From positions 448,543 through 512,542 of the forward strand of contig NZ_FOMH01000001.1 in the NCBI RefSeq assembly GCF_900112575.1: a stretch of DNA of 64,000 bases, given 5' to 3'. The notes beneath the pieces are model-generated. The model searched no databases. It saw only the letters and a list, made by a program, of their open reading frames with translations, and was not told the origin of the DNA. Source of the stretch: Flavobacterium phragmitis. Its GTDB lineage: Bacteria; Bacteroidota; Bacteroidia; Flavobacteriales; Flavobacteriaceae. The translations under genes were made by a program, and so were the position numbers. Positions 1 through 10,507 of this stretch are shown one piece after another; position 1 is the stretch's first letter; each line of letters begins with the position of its first letter.

Positions 1-456
1 TCTTTCTCCTGCTTGTTTACTAATACCGTAAACAGTAGAAGGTTCCATTACGGTATATTGGGGTGTGTTTTCTTTTGGAGTTGTCGGCCCAAAAACAGCG
101 ATACTGGATGGCCAGAAAATCTTCTGAATCTTTTTGGCTTTCGCTAAATTTAAAACATGAAAAAGAGAATTCATATTTAAATCCCAGGCAAAAGCAGGAT
201 TTTTTTCAGCTGTTGCTGATAAAAGAGCCGCCATCAAATAAACATCGGTAATTTGGTGTACTTCTACCAAATGTTCAATCTGATTAAAATCTAAAGCATT
301 GACAACTTCAAAAGGCCCTGAATTAACAACATCAGTATTTAATTTTCGAATATCAGAAGCGATTACATTTTCGGTTCCGTATAATTTACGCAGTTTTTGC
401 GTCAGCTCAGTTCCAATCTGACCGCAGGCACCAATGATCAATATTTTAGGATTCAT
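1..456 (-). CDS. NAD-dependent epimerase/dehydratase, L-threonine dehydrogenase-like (5' part)
   Basis: Not a complete frame: 152 codons are visible from ATG at 456 down to the window edge. The translation starts MNPKILIIGACGQIGTEL, a Rossmann glycine motif GACGQIG at the extreme N terminus, then VYLMAALLSA and a conserved PSSIAVFGP strand. It ends at TVYGISKQAGE, which holds the YxxxK catalytic pair of the extended short-chain dehydrogenases. This layout and wording fit the SDR-type L-threonine 3-dehydrogenase common in Bacteroidota, which oxidizes threonine to 2-amino-3-ketobutyrate using NAD. Other sugar-nucleotide epimerases share the fold, so the substrate is inferred. The C-terminal half lies outside the window. 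A CAAATATA box at 478-485 reads as TATATTTG on this strand and is a likely -7 element. Confidence 0.8.
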   Translation of the reverse strand, partial: MNPKILIIGACGQIGTELTQKLRKLYGTENVIASDIRKLNTDVVNSGPFEVVNALDFNQIEHLVEVHQITDVYLMAALLSATAEKNPAFAWDLNMNSLFHVLNLAKAKKIQKIFWPSSIAVFGPTTPKENTPQYTVMEPSTVYGISKQAGER

Positions 457-586
457 TTTCAAAGATTTTTAGAGAGACAAATATAACGTTTTCGCAATTA
501 CTTGCGCTTTTTAGAATCATAAATTATTAATTCGATAATTAAAAAGTTTGTTTGTTGGATTATTCTTCGTTGATAGTGCGTAGTTA

Positions 587-753
587 TTTACCGCAAAGAA
601 CGCAAATATTTTTTACAGAGTGTTATACAGTGAGAATAGTAAGTTCGCAAAGCTTTGTGTTGATATAGCTTTGCGAACTTTATGTTTGTAAATATATTCC
701 TTAAAAAAAACTTTGCGAATTTTGCGCTAACCTTTGCGGTCTTTGCGGTTAAA
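587..753. repeat. Nested CGCAAAG-family inverted repeat
   Basis: An outer pair (ACCGCAAAGAACGCAAA near 590-606, and CTTTGCGGTCTTTGCGGT at 732-749) encloses an inner perfect pair: AAGTTCGCAAAGCT at 641-654 and AGCTTTGCGAACTT at 667-680. All arms are built from the CGCAAAG heptamer. The same unit recurs at 19311-19367, and a relative is near 43557-43580. It looks like a dispersed non-coding palindromic element. Confidence 0.75.
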
Positions 754-895
754 TTTTTCATGTTCAAATTTTAAAAACAAAGAGTGATTTGTTAAGATTT
801 AATATATTTAGAATATAAATTCTGCAGTAAAAAAATAACCTTGATTTATGGATTCTTTAGCAAAAAACAGAATTCGTAATTGTAAATTTACTTTG

Positions 896-903
896 TAACT
901 TTG
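896..903 (+). promoter_or_regulatory. -7 box for the lipoprotein-mfd pair
   Basis: TAACTTTG matches the Bacteroidota TAnnTTTG consensus and lies 20 bases before the ATG at 923. No clear TTG -33 box is at the usual distance, so the match is partial. Confidence 0.5.
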
Positions 904-922
904 CACCCTAACATTTTATGAA

Positions 923-1549
923 ATGAAATATAGAATAGCGCTGTTTTTACTTTTGATTTTTGTACTGCAATCTTGTCAAAATGAGAATGAAAAGCGTCTT
1001 GCTGAAAATGCAAAAGAAGCTAAGAAAAAAGAAAAAATCTTTAATAATATTAATAAGGGCTGGACTTTTATAGATGAACCTATCAATGAGGTTTCGGAAG
1101 AGAATATAAAAAACTGGGCAGAATGGCGTGATTTCTTAAAAGAAATAGGAGATAAACCTAGAAAAACGATTGGCGCATTTCAGAAAAAATCGGCGGCTAT
1201 TTCTAAAAAGGCAATGGCTTTGAACAATAATATTCCGGCGCAGTTCAATCAGCCTCAAATTAAAAGCCGTATTTCGATTTTAATTACTAAAATAAAAATG
1301 CTGGATTTGTTTATTCATTTAAACACTATTCCCGATGATAAAGTAGTTTTTCTGGTTCAGGAAATCAATAAAGAATTGATTTCTTTGGAAAGACAAATGG
1401 ACAAAATTGTCGAAAAAGCTAAGATACCAAAAGAACAAGGAGAAGAAGATTTCTTGAGAATGTTAGATACAACGCGCGCGATTCCGAATTCGAGTGCTCC
1501 TCAGGTTCCGATACAGCCAATAGATCAAAACGCACCAAAAGTTGAGTAA
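923..1549 (+). CDS. Predicted lipoprotein of unknown function
   Basis: The N terminus is a lipoprotein signal: positive start, hydrophobic LFLLLIFV, then LQSC with the lipidated cysteine near residue 18. The mature part is charged and predicted mostly helical, with a Lys/Glu-rich stretch at about 25-45 and a proline-rich tail (SAPQVPIQP). I recognise no catalytic motif or named domain. The gene overlaps the start of mfd by 8 bases, so the two are translationally coupled and probably cotranscribed. Nothing in the sequence links it to repair. It should be anchored in the inner or outer membrane. Function unknown. Confidence 0.8.
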   Translation: MKYRIALFLLLIFVLQSCQNENEKRLAENAKEAKKKEKIFNNINKGWTFIDEPINEVSEENIKNWAEWRDFLKEIGDKPRKTIGAFQKKSAAISKKAMALNNNIPAQFNQPQIKSRISILITKIKMLDLFIHLNTIPDDKVVFLVQEINKELISLERQMDKIVEKAKIPKEQGEEDFLRMLDTTRAIPNSSAPQVPIQPIDQNAPKVE

Positions 1550-4500
1550 AAACGCCTTATATACAATTTATGACAATCTGCCCAAAGCGGAGCAGATTGC
1601 TAAAAGTTTACTGGAAGGAAATCAGGTCAAAATGAACCTTAATGGTTTGTTGGGATCTTCTGTTTCCTTTATAATCCGTTCCGTTTTTAAGAAAACAGAA
1701 CTGCCTTTTTTAATTGTTTTAGACAACAAGGAAGAAGCGGCCTATTACCTAAACGATTTAGAGCAAATGATTGGAGAGCAGGATGTTTTGTTTTATCCCG
1801 CATCTTTCCGTCGTCCGTATCAGGTCGATGAAACAGATAATGCCAATGTTTTACTTCGTGCTGAGGTTTTAAACAGAATCAATTCCCGTAAAAAACCAGC
1901 TGTAATTGTTACCTATCCGGAAGCACTTTTTGAGAAGGTAGTAACACGTCAGCAGTTAGATAAAAACACTTTAAAAGTTGCTTTAAACGATAAAATTTCG
2001 ATTGATTTTATCAATGAAGTTTTATTTGAATATGAGTTTAAAAGAGTCGATTTTATTACAGAACCAGGAGAATTTTCGGTTCGTGGAGGAATTGTTGATG
2101 TCTTTTCTTTCTCCAACGATCATCCGTATCGAATTGAGTTTTTTGGAAATGAAGTAGACAGTATCAGAAGTTTTGATGTCGAAACTCAGTTATCTGTCGA
2201 AACACACAAGAAAATTACCATTATTCCAAATGTTGAGAACAAGGTATTTCAGGAAAATCGTGAAAGCTTTCTTGATTATATTGCTGAAAAAACAGTTCTT
2301 TTTATCCAAAATACTGACGGACTTTTTAGTCAGTTAGACAAACAATTTGCAAGAGCAGAAGAAGCTTTTGAGAAATTATCTAAAGAAATAAAACACGCAA
2401 CGCCGGAACAATTAGTCCTGAATCAGGCGGCGTTTATCAAGAGAGCTTTGGATTTTTCGATTGTAGAATTGGCTTCAAAACCCATTTTTAAAACGACAAA
2501 AAAATACGATTTTCATATTCAGCCTCAGCCGTCATTCAATAAACAATTTGATTTACTGCTGAATAATCTGAGCGATAATCATTTTAATGGATACAAAAAT
2601 TATTTGTTCTGTTCGAATGAAACACAGGCAAAACGTTTTCACGATATTTTTGAATCTTTAGACGAAGCCAATTCAGAGAATATCCGTAAACAATATAATA
2701 CAATTGTATTGCCTATATACCAAGGTTTTATTGATGAAGAAAATCAGATAACGGCTTATACAGATCATCAGATTTTTGAGCGTTATCATAGATTCAATAT
2801 CAAAAACGGTTATTCTAAAAAACAGAATATTACGCTTAAAGAATTAACGGCACTTTCTGTAGGCGATTATGTAACGCATATCGATCACGGAATTGGGAAA
2901 TTTGGTGGATTGCAGAAAATTCAGGTGGAGGGCAAAACGCAGGAAGCCATTAAACTGGTTTATGCTGATAATGATATTGTGTATGTGAGTATTCACTCGC
3001 TTCATAAAATTTCGAAATACAACGGAAAAGACGGTGCACCACCAAAAATCTACAAATTAGGTTCGAATGCATGGAAGGTTTTAAAGCAAAAAACAAAAGC
3101 ACGTGTCAAACATATTGCATTCAATTTGATTCAATTGTATGCCAAACGCCGTTTAGAAAAAGGTTTCCAATTTGCGCCTGATAGTTATCTTCAAAACGAA
3201 TTGGAAAGCTCGTTTATCTACGAAGATACGCCAGACCAAATGAAATCGACACAGGAAGTAAAAGCCGATATGGAAAGCGACCGCCCAATGGATCGTTTGG
3301 TTTGCGGGGATGTTGGTTTTGGAAAAACGGAAGTTGCTATACGTGCTGCTTTTAAAGCGGTTGACAATAGTAAACAAGTGGCTGTTTTGGTTCCGACTAC
3401 GATTTTGGCGTATCAGCATTACAGAACTTTTTCAGAACGTTTGAAAGATATGCCAGTTTCTATTGGATATTTAAACCGATTTAGAACAGCCAAACAAAAA
3501 ACACAGACTCTAAAAGATTTAGCAGAAGGAAAACTGGATATTGTTATTGGAACACACCAATTAGTAAATAAAAATGTAGTTTTCAAAGACTTAGGTTTAT
3601 TGATTGTCGATGAGGAACAAAAGTTCGGAGTTAATGTAAAAGACAAATTAAAAACAATTGCAGCAAACGTTGATACCTTGACATTAACGGCAACACCAAT
3701 TCCGAGAACGCTTCAGTTTTCGTTAATGGCAGCACGAGATTTATCGGTAATCACAACGCCTCCGCCAAATCGTTATCCGATTGAAACGAATGTGGTTGGT
3801 TTTAATGAAGAAATTATTCGTGATGCGATTTCGTATGAAATTCAAAGAAACGGACAGGTTTTCTTTATCAATAACCGAATCGAAAATATAAAAGAAATTG
3901 CTGGAATGATTCAGCGTTTGGTTCCAAATGCCAGAGTTGGAATTGGTCACGGACAAATGGACGGTGCCAAACTCGAAGAATTGATGTTAGGTTTCATGAA
4001 TGGAGATTTTGATGTTTTGGTAGCCACAACAATCATCGAAAGCGGATTGGACGTTCCAAATGCCAATACGATTTTCATCAACAACGCCAATAATTTTGGA
4101 TTATCAGATTTACATCAAATGCGTGGACGTGTTGGGCGAAGCAATAAAAAAGCATTCTGTTATTTCATCTGTCCTCCTTATTCATCAATGACTGAAGATG
4201 CGAGAAAACGTATTCAGGCATTGGAACAGTTCAGCGAATTGGGAAGTGGTTTCAACATTGCCATGAAAGATCTTGAAATTCGTGGTGCTGGAGATTTATT
4301 AGGCGGAGAACAAAGTGGTTTCATTAATGAAATTGGTTTTGATACGTACCAAAAAATCATGAATGAAGCGATTGAAGAATTAAAGGAAAACGAATTCAAA
4401 GATTTATATCCGGAAGAAAATGATATTGACACCAAAGAATACGTAAAAGATATTCAAATTGATGCCGATTTCGAATTGTTATTCCCAGACGAGTATATCA

Positions 4501-4907
4501 ATAATGTTTCAGAGCGTCTGATTTTGTACAACGAATTAAGTACGATAAAAGACGAAGCAGGCTTAAAAGAATTTGAAGGAAAGCTGATAGACCGTTTTGG
4601 CCCATTACCAAAACAAGCGACTGCATTACTAAACAGCATCAGAATAAAATGGATTGCAACAAAAGTCGGAATCGAGAAATTGGTTTTGAAACAAGGCAAA
4701 ATGATTGGTTATTTCGTTTCAGATCAGCAATCCGATTATTACCAGTCGGCGAAGTTTAGGAATGTTTTGAATTTTGTTCAGAAGCATAGTAATCTTTGCA
4801 AAATGAAAGAAAAACAAACCGTAAACGGCTTACGTTTGTTATTGACTTTTGAAAATGTGAAGTCTATAAAACGTGCTTTGGAGTTGATGGAGTTGTTTGA
4901 GGAGTAA
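1542..4907 (+). CDS. mfd: Transcription-repair coupling factor Mfd
   Basis: Mfd removes RNA polymerase stalled at DNA lesions and recruits UvrA. At 1121 aa it has the usual length. Order of parts: UvrB-like N-terminal region (about 1-350); RNA-polymerase interaction domain starting near SVGDYVTHIDHGIG (about 440); superfamily 2 translocase with Walker A GDVGFGKT (residues 589-596), Walker B DEEQ (690-693) and TATPIPRTL; helicase motif VI region with GRVGRS; and the C-terminal TRCF domain (about 980-1080). The start is TTG, eight bases upstream of the lipoprotein stop codon. A later ATG would lose the conserved N terminus (SKNALYTIYDNLPKAEQI), so TTG is preferred. No key motif is missing. Confidence 0.97.
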   Translation: MSKNALYTIYDNLPKAEQIAKSLLEGNQVKMNLNGLLGSSVSFIIRSVFKKTELPFLIVLDNKEEAAYYLNDLEQMIGEQDVLFYPASFRRPYQVDETDNANVLLRAEVLNRINSRKKPAVIVTYPEALFEKVVTRQQLDKNTLKVALNDKISIDFINEVLFEYEFKRVDFITEPGEFSVRGGIVDVFSFSNDHPYRIEFFGNEVDSIRSFDVETQLSVETHKKITIIPNVENKVFQENRESFLDYIAEKTVLFIQNTDGLFSQLDKQFARAEEAFEKLSKEIKHATPEQLVLNQAAFIKRALDFSIVELASKPIFKTTKKYDFHIQPQPSFNKQFDLLLNNLSDNHFNGYKNYLFCSNETQAKRFHDIFESLDEANSENIRKQYNTIVLPIYQGFIDEENQITAYTDHQIFERYHRFNIKNGYSKKQNITLKELTALSVGDYVTHIDHGIGKFGGLQKIQVEGKTQEAIKLVYADNDIVYVSIHSLHKISKYNGKDGAPPKIYKLGSNAWKVLKQKTKARVKHIAFNLIQLYAKRRLEKGFQFAPDSYLQNELESSFIYEDTPDQMKSTQEVKADMESDRPMDRLVCGDVGFGKTEVAIRAAFKAVDNSKQVAVLVPTTILAYQHYRTFSERLKDMPVSIGYLNRFRTAKQKTQTLKDLAEGKLDIVIGTHQLVNKNVVFKDLGLLIVDEEQKFGVNVKDKLKTIAANVDTLTLTATPIPRTLQFSLMAARDLSVITTPPPNRYPIETNVVGFNEEIIRDAISYEIQRNGQVFFINNRIENIKEIAGMIQRLVPNARVGIGHGQMDGAKLEELMLGFMNGDFDVLVATTIIESGLDVPNANTIFINNANNFGLSDLHQMRGRVGRSNKKAFCYFICPPYSSMTEDARKRIQALEQFSELGSGFNIAMKDLEIRGAGDLLGGEQSGFINEIGFDTYQKIMNEAIEELKENEFKDLYPEENDIDTKEYVKDIQIDADFELLFPDEYINNVSERLILYNELSTIKDEAGLKEFEGKLIDRFGPLPKQATALLNSIRIKWIATKVGIEKLVLKQGKMIGYFVSDQQSDYYQSAKFRNVLNFVQKHSNLCKMKEKQTVNGLRLLLTFENVKSIKRALELMELFEE

Positions 4908-4916
4908 ATAAATTTT

Positions 4917-4975
4917 GCCACGAATTGCACAAATTAACACGAATTAAATTTGTGGGGATTAGTGTAATTCGTGGC
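4917..4975. repeat. GCCACGAATT inverted repeat downstream of mfd
   Basis: Perfect 10-base arms: GCCACGAATT at 4917-4926 and AATTCGTGGC at 4966-4975, with ACACGAATTAAATTTGTG-like sequence between. The same family lies 660 bases further on at 5637-5684. It may stop mfd transcription but has no run of T after the stem. Confidence 0.7.
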
Positions 4976-5074
4976 TAACAATATAAAAAAATTAAGTTTT
5001 CTTTATCTTTTATTTAAGAAAAATCTTAGAACTAAAAAGTTTTCTTTGACTCCAATTTTCAAAGACAACTTTAT

Positions 5075-5629
5075 ATGCAGAATCAACATATTCTCCTATT
5101 TTTATTTTTAGGATTGACTACAATCTTCGCTCAGGAAAAAAATAAAACTATTTCAAATAATTCTTTAAAATCAGAAACGATTGATCCGCTTCGTCCTGCA
5201 GAAGCAGCATTTTATTCAGCCGTTTTACCAGGTTTGGGACAAATTTACAACAAGAAATATTGGAAGCTTCCTTTAGTGTACGGAGCAATTGGTACAAGTG
5301 CTTATTTGTATGTTGATAATAAGAAGAAGTATAATTTGTATCGAGACGAATATAAAAGCAGACTGGAAGGAACGAAAAGTAATTCCGAATCTTTGTCTGG
5401 TTTAACAGAAAGTCAATTAATTACTATACAGAAAGGGTATCAGAGAAACCGTGACTTATCTGCTTTATTTATGGTTGGATTTTATATCATCAATATTATA
5501 GACGCTAATGTCGATGCCGCTTTATCGCAATTTAATGTAGACGAAAATCTAGCCTTTAAACCTGCTGTAATCAAAAATGAGATTACACTAAAGAGTGATT
5601 TTGGGCTTGCTCTTAATTATTCTTTTTAA
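5075..5629 (+). CDS. DUF5683-family membrane protein
   Basis: The 184-residue protein starts with a signal peptide ending near IFAQEK. The middle holds the DUF5683 signature: P-AEAAFYSAVLPGLGQIYNK, KYWKLPLVYGAIGTSAYLYV, a YRDEYKSRL segment, and a second hydrophobic stretch LFMVGFYIINIIDANVDAAL. The glycine-rich PGLGQIYN motif followed by two membrane segments resembles small TM2-like proteins. In other Bacteroidota, DUF5683 genes often sit beside chromosome-partitioning genes (parA/parB/dapB); that context is absent here. Function unknown; an envelope location is likely. It is monocistronic and flanked by GCCAC repeats on both sides. Confidence 0.8.
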   Translation: MQNQHILLFLFLGLTTIFAQEKNKTISNNSLKSETIDPLRPAEAAFYSAVLPGLGQIYNKKYWKLPLVYGAIGTSAYLYVDNKKKYNLYRDEYKSRLEGTKSNSESLSGLTESQLITIQKGYQRNRDLSALFMVGFYIINIIDANVDAALSQFNVDENLAFKPAVIKNEITLKSDFGLALNYSF

Positions 5630-5636
5630 AAAGATA

Positions 5637-5684
5637 GCCACAAATTCACGAATTTTAGTTTAGCTTAATTCGTGAATTCGTGGC
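5637..5684. repeat. Long hairpin between convergent genes
   Basis: The 18-base arms (5637-5654 and 5667-5684, one mismatch) are built on GCCAC...AATTCACGAATT, with a 12-base loop. It lies between the stops of the convergent DUF5683 and GH97 genes and is followed by A/T runs on both sides, so it could serve as a bidirectional terminator. Same repeat family as 4917-4975. Confidence 0.7.
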
Positions 5685-5694
5685 AAAAAACATT

Positions 5695-7881
<2,187 letters not shown>

Positions 7882-7923
7882 TTAATTTTGTGCAAATTTA
7901 GGTTTTAAAGTTGCTTTAGAATA

Positions 7924-9306
7924 TTAATTTTTCAATACTAAATATTGAAAAGGTTGCAGCGTTACATCCGTTCCAAGTGTTACGGAAGAACCTGTAAAAG
8001 CATCTTTCCATGTTCCTTTTAGTGTAGTTGGAATTAGTTGTTTTACGGTTGAATTGGTTAAATTAGAAAGGACGAATACTTTTTCAGCATCTTTTATCAT
8101 AGTGAAAGCGCTAACGGCATCACTGCTGTAACCTGTAAATTCTCCTGTTTTAAGAGCATTACTGGTGTTTCTGAAAGCGATGATTTTTTTGTATTCAGAC
8201 AGCATTTCAGTATCTGCAGCAGACCAGTCAATTGGTGTTTTGGCAAAATAGTTTAATCTTTTATCGTATCCAATTTCTTGTCCGTTATAAATCATTGGAA
8301 TTGATTTTAAATATGCTGCGACTACAAAAGTTGCAATAGAGCCTTTTTTACCTCCAAAAAGTTCAAGTGGTGTTCCGTCAGAAAGGTTTACGTCATGATT
8401 GCTGGTGTATCGAACCACTTTATTTGCTGGATCATAAACATTAGCATATTCTGTAGCATTGGAATTCTGAATCGTTGTTGCCGATTTATTTTCTTTGAAT
8501 AATTGCTCAATAGTATAAAAGAAATTAAAGCCAAAAGTATAATCAAAACCAGAAGCAAAATGATTGTATTTTGAACCTTCAGCGAGCATTAAAATAGTTT
8601 GATTCTTTTTAATTTTTCGAAGTTTTGTTATGGCATCTGCCCAGAAATTGTTCGGAACAAAATCGGCGTAATCGCATCTGAAACCATCAATATTCGCATT
8701 GTAAACCCAGTAGGACATCGCATCTATCATGGCCTCTTTCATTTCTGTATTGTTGAAGTTCAGCTGTGCTACATCATTATAATTGGTTCCTGGCGGAATA
8801 ATAATATTACCGCTCGGATCCTGCTGATACCAATCTTTGTGCTGTGTAATCCAAGTATTGTCCCATGCGGTATGATTCGCAACCCAGTCTAAAACTACGG
8901 CCATATTTTTCTTGTGTGCTTCTTCAACTAATGTTTGAAGATCTTGTAAAGTTCCGAAATCAGGATTAACGGCTTTATAATCTTTAACAGCATAAGGAGA
9001 ACCCAATTCACCAGTTGCTTTTTCTTTTCCAACAGGATAAATAGGCATTAAATAAATCACATTTGCCCCCAATTCCTGAATCTGGGTTAATCTGTCCTGA
9101 ACACCTTTTAAGTTTCCAGCCTGACTAAAAGCACGAATATTCACCTGATAAATTACAGCATCTTCTTTTTTAGGCATTTTATCAAAAGGAGCTCCATATT
9201 GAGTGTAAGGAGATTCGGGAGTTTTGTTACTGTCATCAGAAGAACTGCAGGAAATAAAGGCTAAGGCCAGCAGAAATGTATAAACTATTTTTATGTTTGA
9301 TTTCAT
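7924..9306 (-). CDS. GH13 alpha-amylase lipoprotein (SusG/SusA-like)
   Basis: Endo-acting alpha-glucan hydrolase. A lipobox (ALAFISCSSSDD, cysteine near residue 20) and a Ser/Asp-rich tether predict a surface or periplasmic lipoprotein. The four GH13 regions are visible: DWVANHT (I), GFRCDYAD with the Asp nucleophile (II), MLAEGSKY with the acid/base Glu (III), and YTSNHDVN (IV). A short C-terminal beta domain ends at FQYLVLKN. At 460 aa it lacks room for the extra starch-binding domain inserted in B. thetaiotaomicron SusG. It lies between susE and GH97 on the same strand. A stem-loop precedes it (9349-9374), so its level may differ from susCDE. Confidence 0.92.
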   Translation of the reverse strand: MKSNIKIVYTFLLALAFISCSSSDDSNKTPESPYTQYGAPFDKMPKKEDAVIYQVNIRAFSQAGNLKGVQDRLTQIQELGANVIYLMPIYPVGKEKATGELGSPYAVKDYKAVNPDFGTLQDLQTLVEEAHKKNMAVVLDWVANHTAWDNTWITQHKDWYQQDPSGNIIIPPGTNYNDVAQLNFNNTEMKEAMIDAMSYWVYNANIDGFRCDYADFVPNNFWADAITKLRKIKKNQTILMLAEGSKYNHFASGFDYTFGFNFFYTIEQLFKENKSATTIQNSNATEYANVYDPANKVVRYTSNHDVNLSDGTPLELFGGKKGSIATFVVAAYLKSIPMIYNGQEIGYDKRLNYFAKTPIDWSAADTEMLSEYKKIIAFRNTSNALKTGEFTGYSSDAVSAFTMIKDAEKVFVLSNLTNSTVKQLIPTTLKGTWKDAFTGSSVTLGTDVTLQPFQYLVLKN

Positions 9307-9348
9307 GTTTCTTTGAATTTTGTTGTAATAGTCAAGAGTTTAAGATAG

Positions 9349-9374
9349 CCTGCCTTTCGCTCAAAAAAGGCAGG
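9349..9374 (-). promoter_or_regulatory. Intercistronic stem-loop between susE and the amylase gene
   Basis: CCTGCCTTT (9349-9357) pairs with AAAGGCAGG (9366-9374) around a short loop. In the transcript the stem is followed by CUAUCUUAAA rather than a U run, so it is more likely an RNA-stabilizing or attenuating hairpin than a strong terminator. Confidence 0.6.
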
Positions 9375-9410
9375 TATCACTCAAACTAATCTAGCTTATT
9401 ACATGTTAGA

Positions 9411-10493
9411 TTATTTTTTAACTATCGTACAAGTTGCGGTTTTTGGGTAACCATTACTTACAGGATCTACTTCATCAATTTTAAAAGTCACTTCATAAAC
9501 TCCCGCTTCAGGGATGTCATAAGCACCTCCATTATCTAAATTGATTGTGTTTGTTGAAGGATCTGCTGGCCCATAATTGATAGTCCAACTATTGTTTAGT
9601 CTAAATTTTAACGCTCCTGTTACTAAATTAGCGGTAATTTTCCATGTTTTTGTTTGATAATCGTAGTTCATAGGAGTGCTGTTGTCCCATCCTCCAGCTT
9701 GAGAGGTTCCAACAATTCCCCAAGAATAAGGCGTTGCAGACCATTTTAAAGTATTCAAGTTTACTTTGACTTGGAAAGATCCTTCGCCAGGAAGTGCAAA
9801 ATCTTTAGTGCTCATATTTACCATATCTGAGTTTGTGGCACCAGCTCCGTAAAATTGTGCCCAGTTTCTTTCCGTATTTAATTTAAATACTGGTCCATAA
9901 CCCGGCAATACCGTAACGTAACCTTGATAAACTCCTTTTGCAATAGCAGGTAAAGAATTGGCGATGTCTACATTCCATTCTCCTTGGTATGCTCCTGGCA
10001 TATAAATTTCGCCAAAAACGACACTTTTTTCGTAAGGAGTTACAGTCAAAGTAATAGGATTGGAAAAGACTTTGCGATCCATAGCCGCTTCCACACGTAC
10101 GACTAATTTGCCTTCAACATCTATTGGAAGTCCCAAATCGACTGCAATTTTATTTAATTCCTGACCAATTAGAGTTTTGCTTAAAACAGCTGTACCAACT
10201 TCAATTCGTTTCGCTTTCAACCAAGCATTGGCGCCACTGGTATCTCCAACTAAGTCAAATTGTAAAGCATAAGTCACGGGAGCATCAATTGGAAAAGTAA
10301 CTTCGGGCCATGAAACGAGTAAAACTTGATCATCTGCAGTGTCTTCTGTTAAAACAATTTTTGTAGACGAAACAGTTATTTCCGATGGGAAACTAACAGA
10401 TTTCAATGTTGTTAATTCGGCGTCGTTTTCGCAGGAAGAACCCAAAAAAAGCAAACTGCCAAGTATGAATAATTTATTAATATATTTTTTCAT
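9411..10493 (-). CDS. SusE/SusF-family starch-binding outer-membrane lipoprotein
   Basis: Surface lipoprotein that holds alpha-glucan near the SusCD transporter. The lipobox is LGSSCEN (cysteine near residue 21). The N-terminal SusE domain (about 25-150) is an Ig-like fold with TLKSVSFPSEITVSSTKIVLTE. Two carbohydrate-binding modules follow. One starts around IYMPGAYQGEWN and the other around WGIVGTSQAGGWDNSTPMNYD, whose KFRLNNSWTINYG is typical of SusE/F starch sites. At 360 aa it resembles SusE; no separate SusF gene is present. It starts 14 bases after susD and is certainly in the same operon. Confidence 0.9.
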   Translation of the reverse strand: MKKYINKLFILGSLLFLGSSCENDAELTTLKSVSFPSEITVSSTKIVLTEDTADDQVLLVSWPEVTFPIDAPVTYALQFDLVGDTSGANAWLKAKRIEVGTAVLSKTLIGQELNKIAVDLGLPIDVEGKLVVRVEAAMDRKVFSNPITLTVTPYEKSVVFGEIYMPGAYQGEWNVDIANSLPAIAKGVYQGYVTVLPGYGPVFKLNTERNWAQFYGAGATNSDMVNMSTKDFALPGEGSFQVKVNLNTLKWSATPYSWGIVGTSQAGGWDNSTPMNYDYQTKTWKITANLVTGALKFRLNNSWTINYGPADPSTNTINLDNGGAYDIPEAGVYEVTFKIDEVDPVSNGYPKTATCTIVKK

Positions 10494-10507
10494 GATCGTT
10501 TTTGTTT

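Larger units (their letters stand above)
457..922. other. Intergenic region with nested inverted repeats and two promoters
   Basis: No open frame of credible length lies here. The region holds a -7 box for the minus-strand SDR gene (478-485), a composite inverted repeat (587-753, listed separately), and the promoter of the lipoprotein-mfd pair. The remainder is plain AT-rich DNA. Confidence 0.7.
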
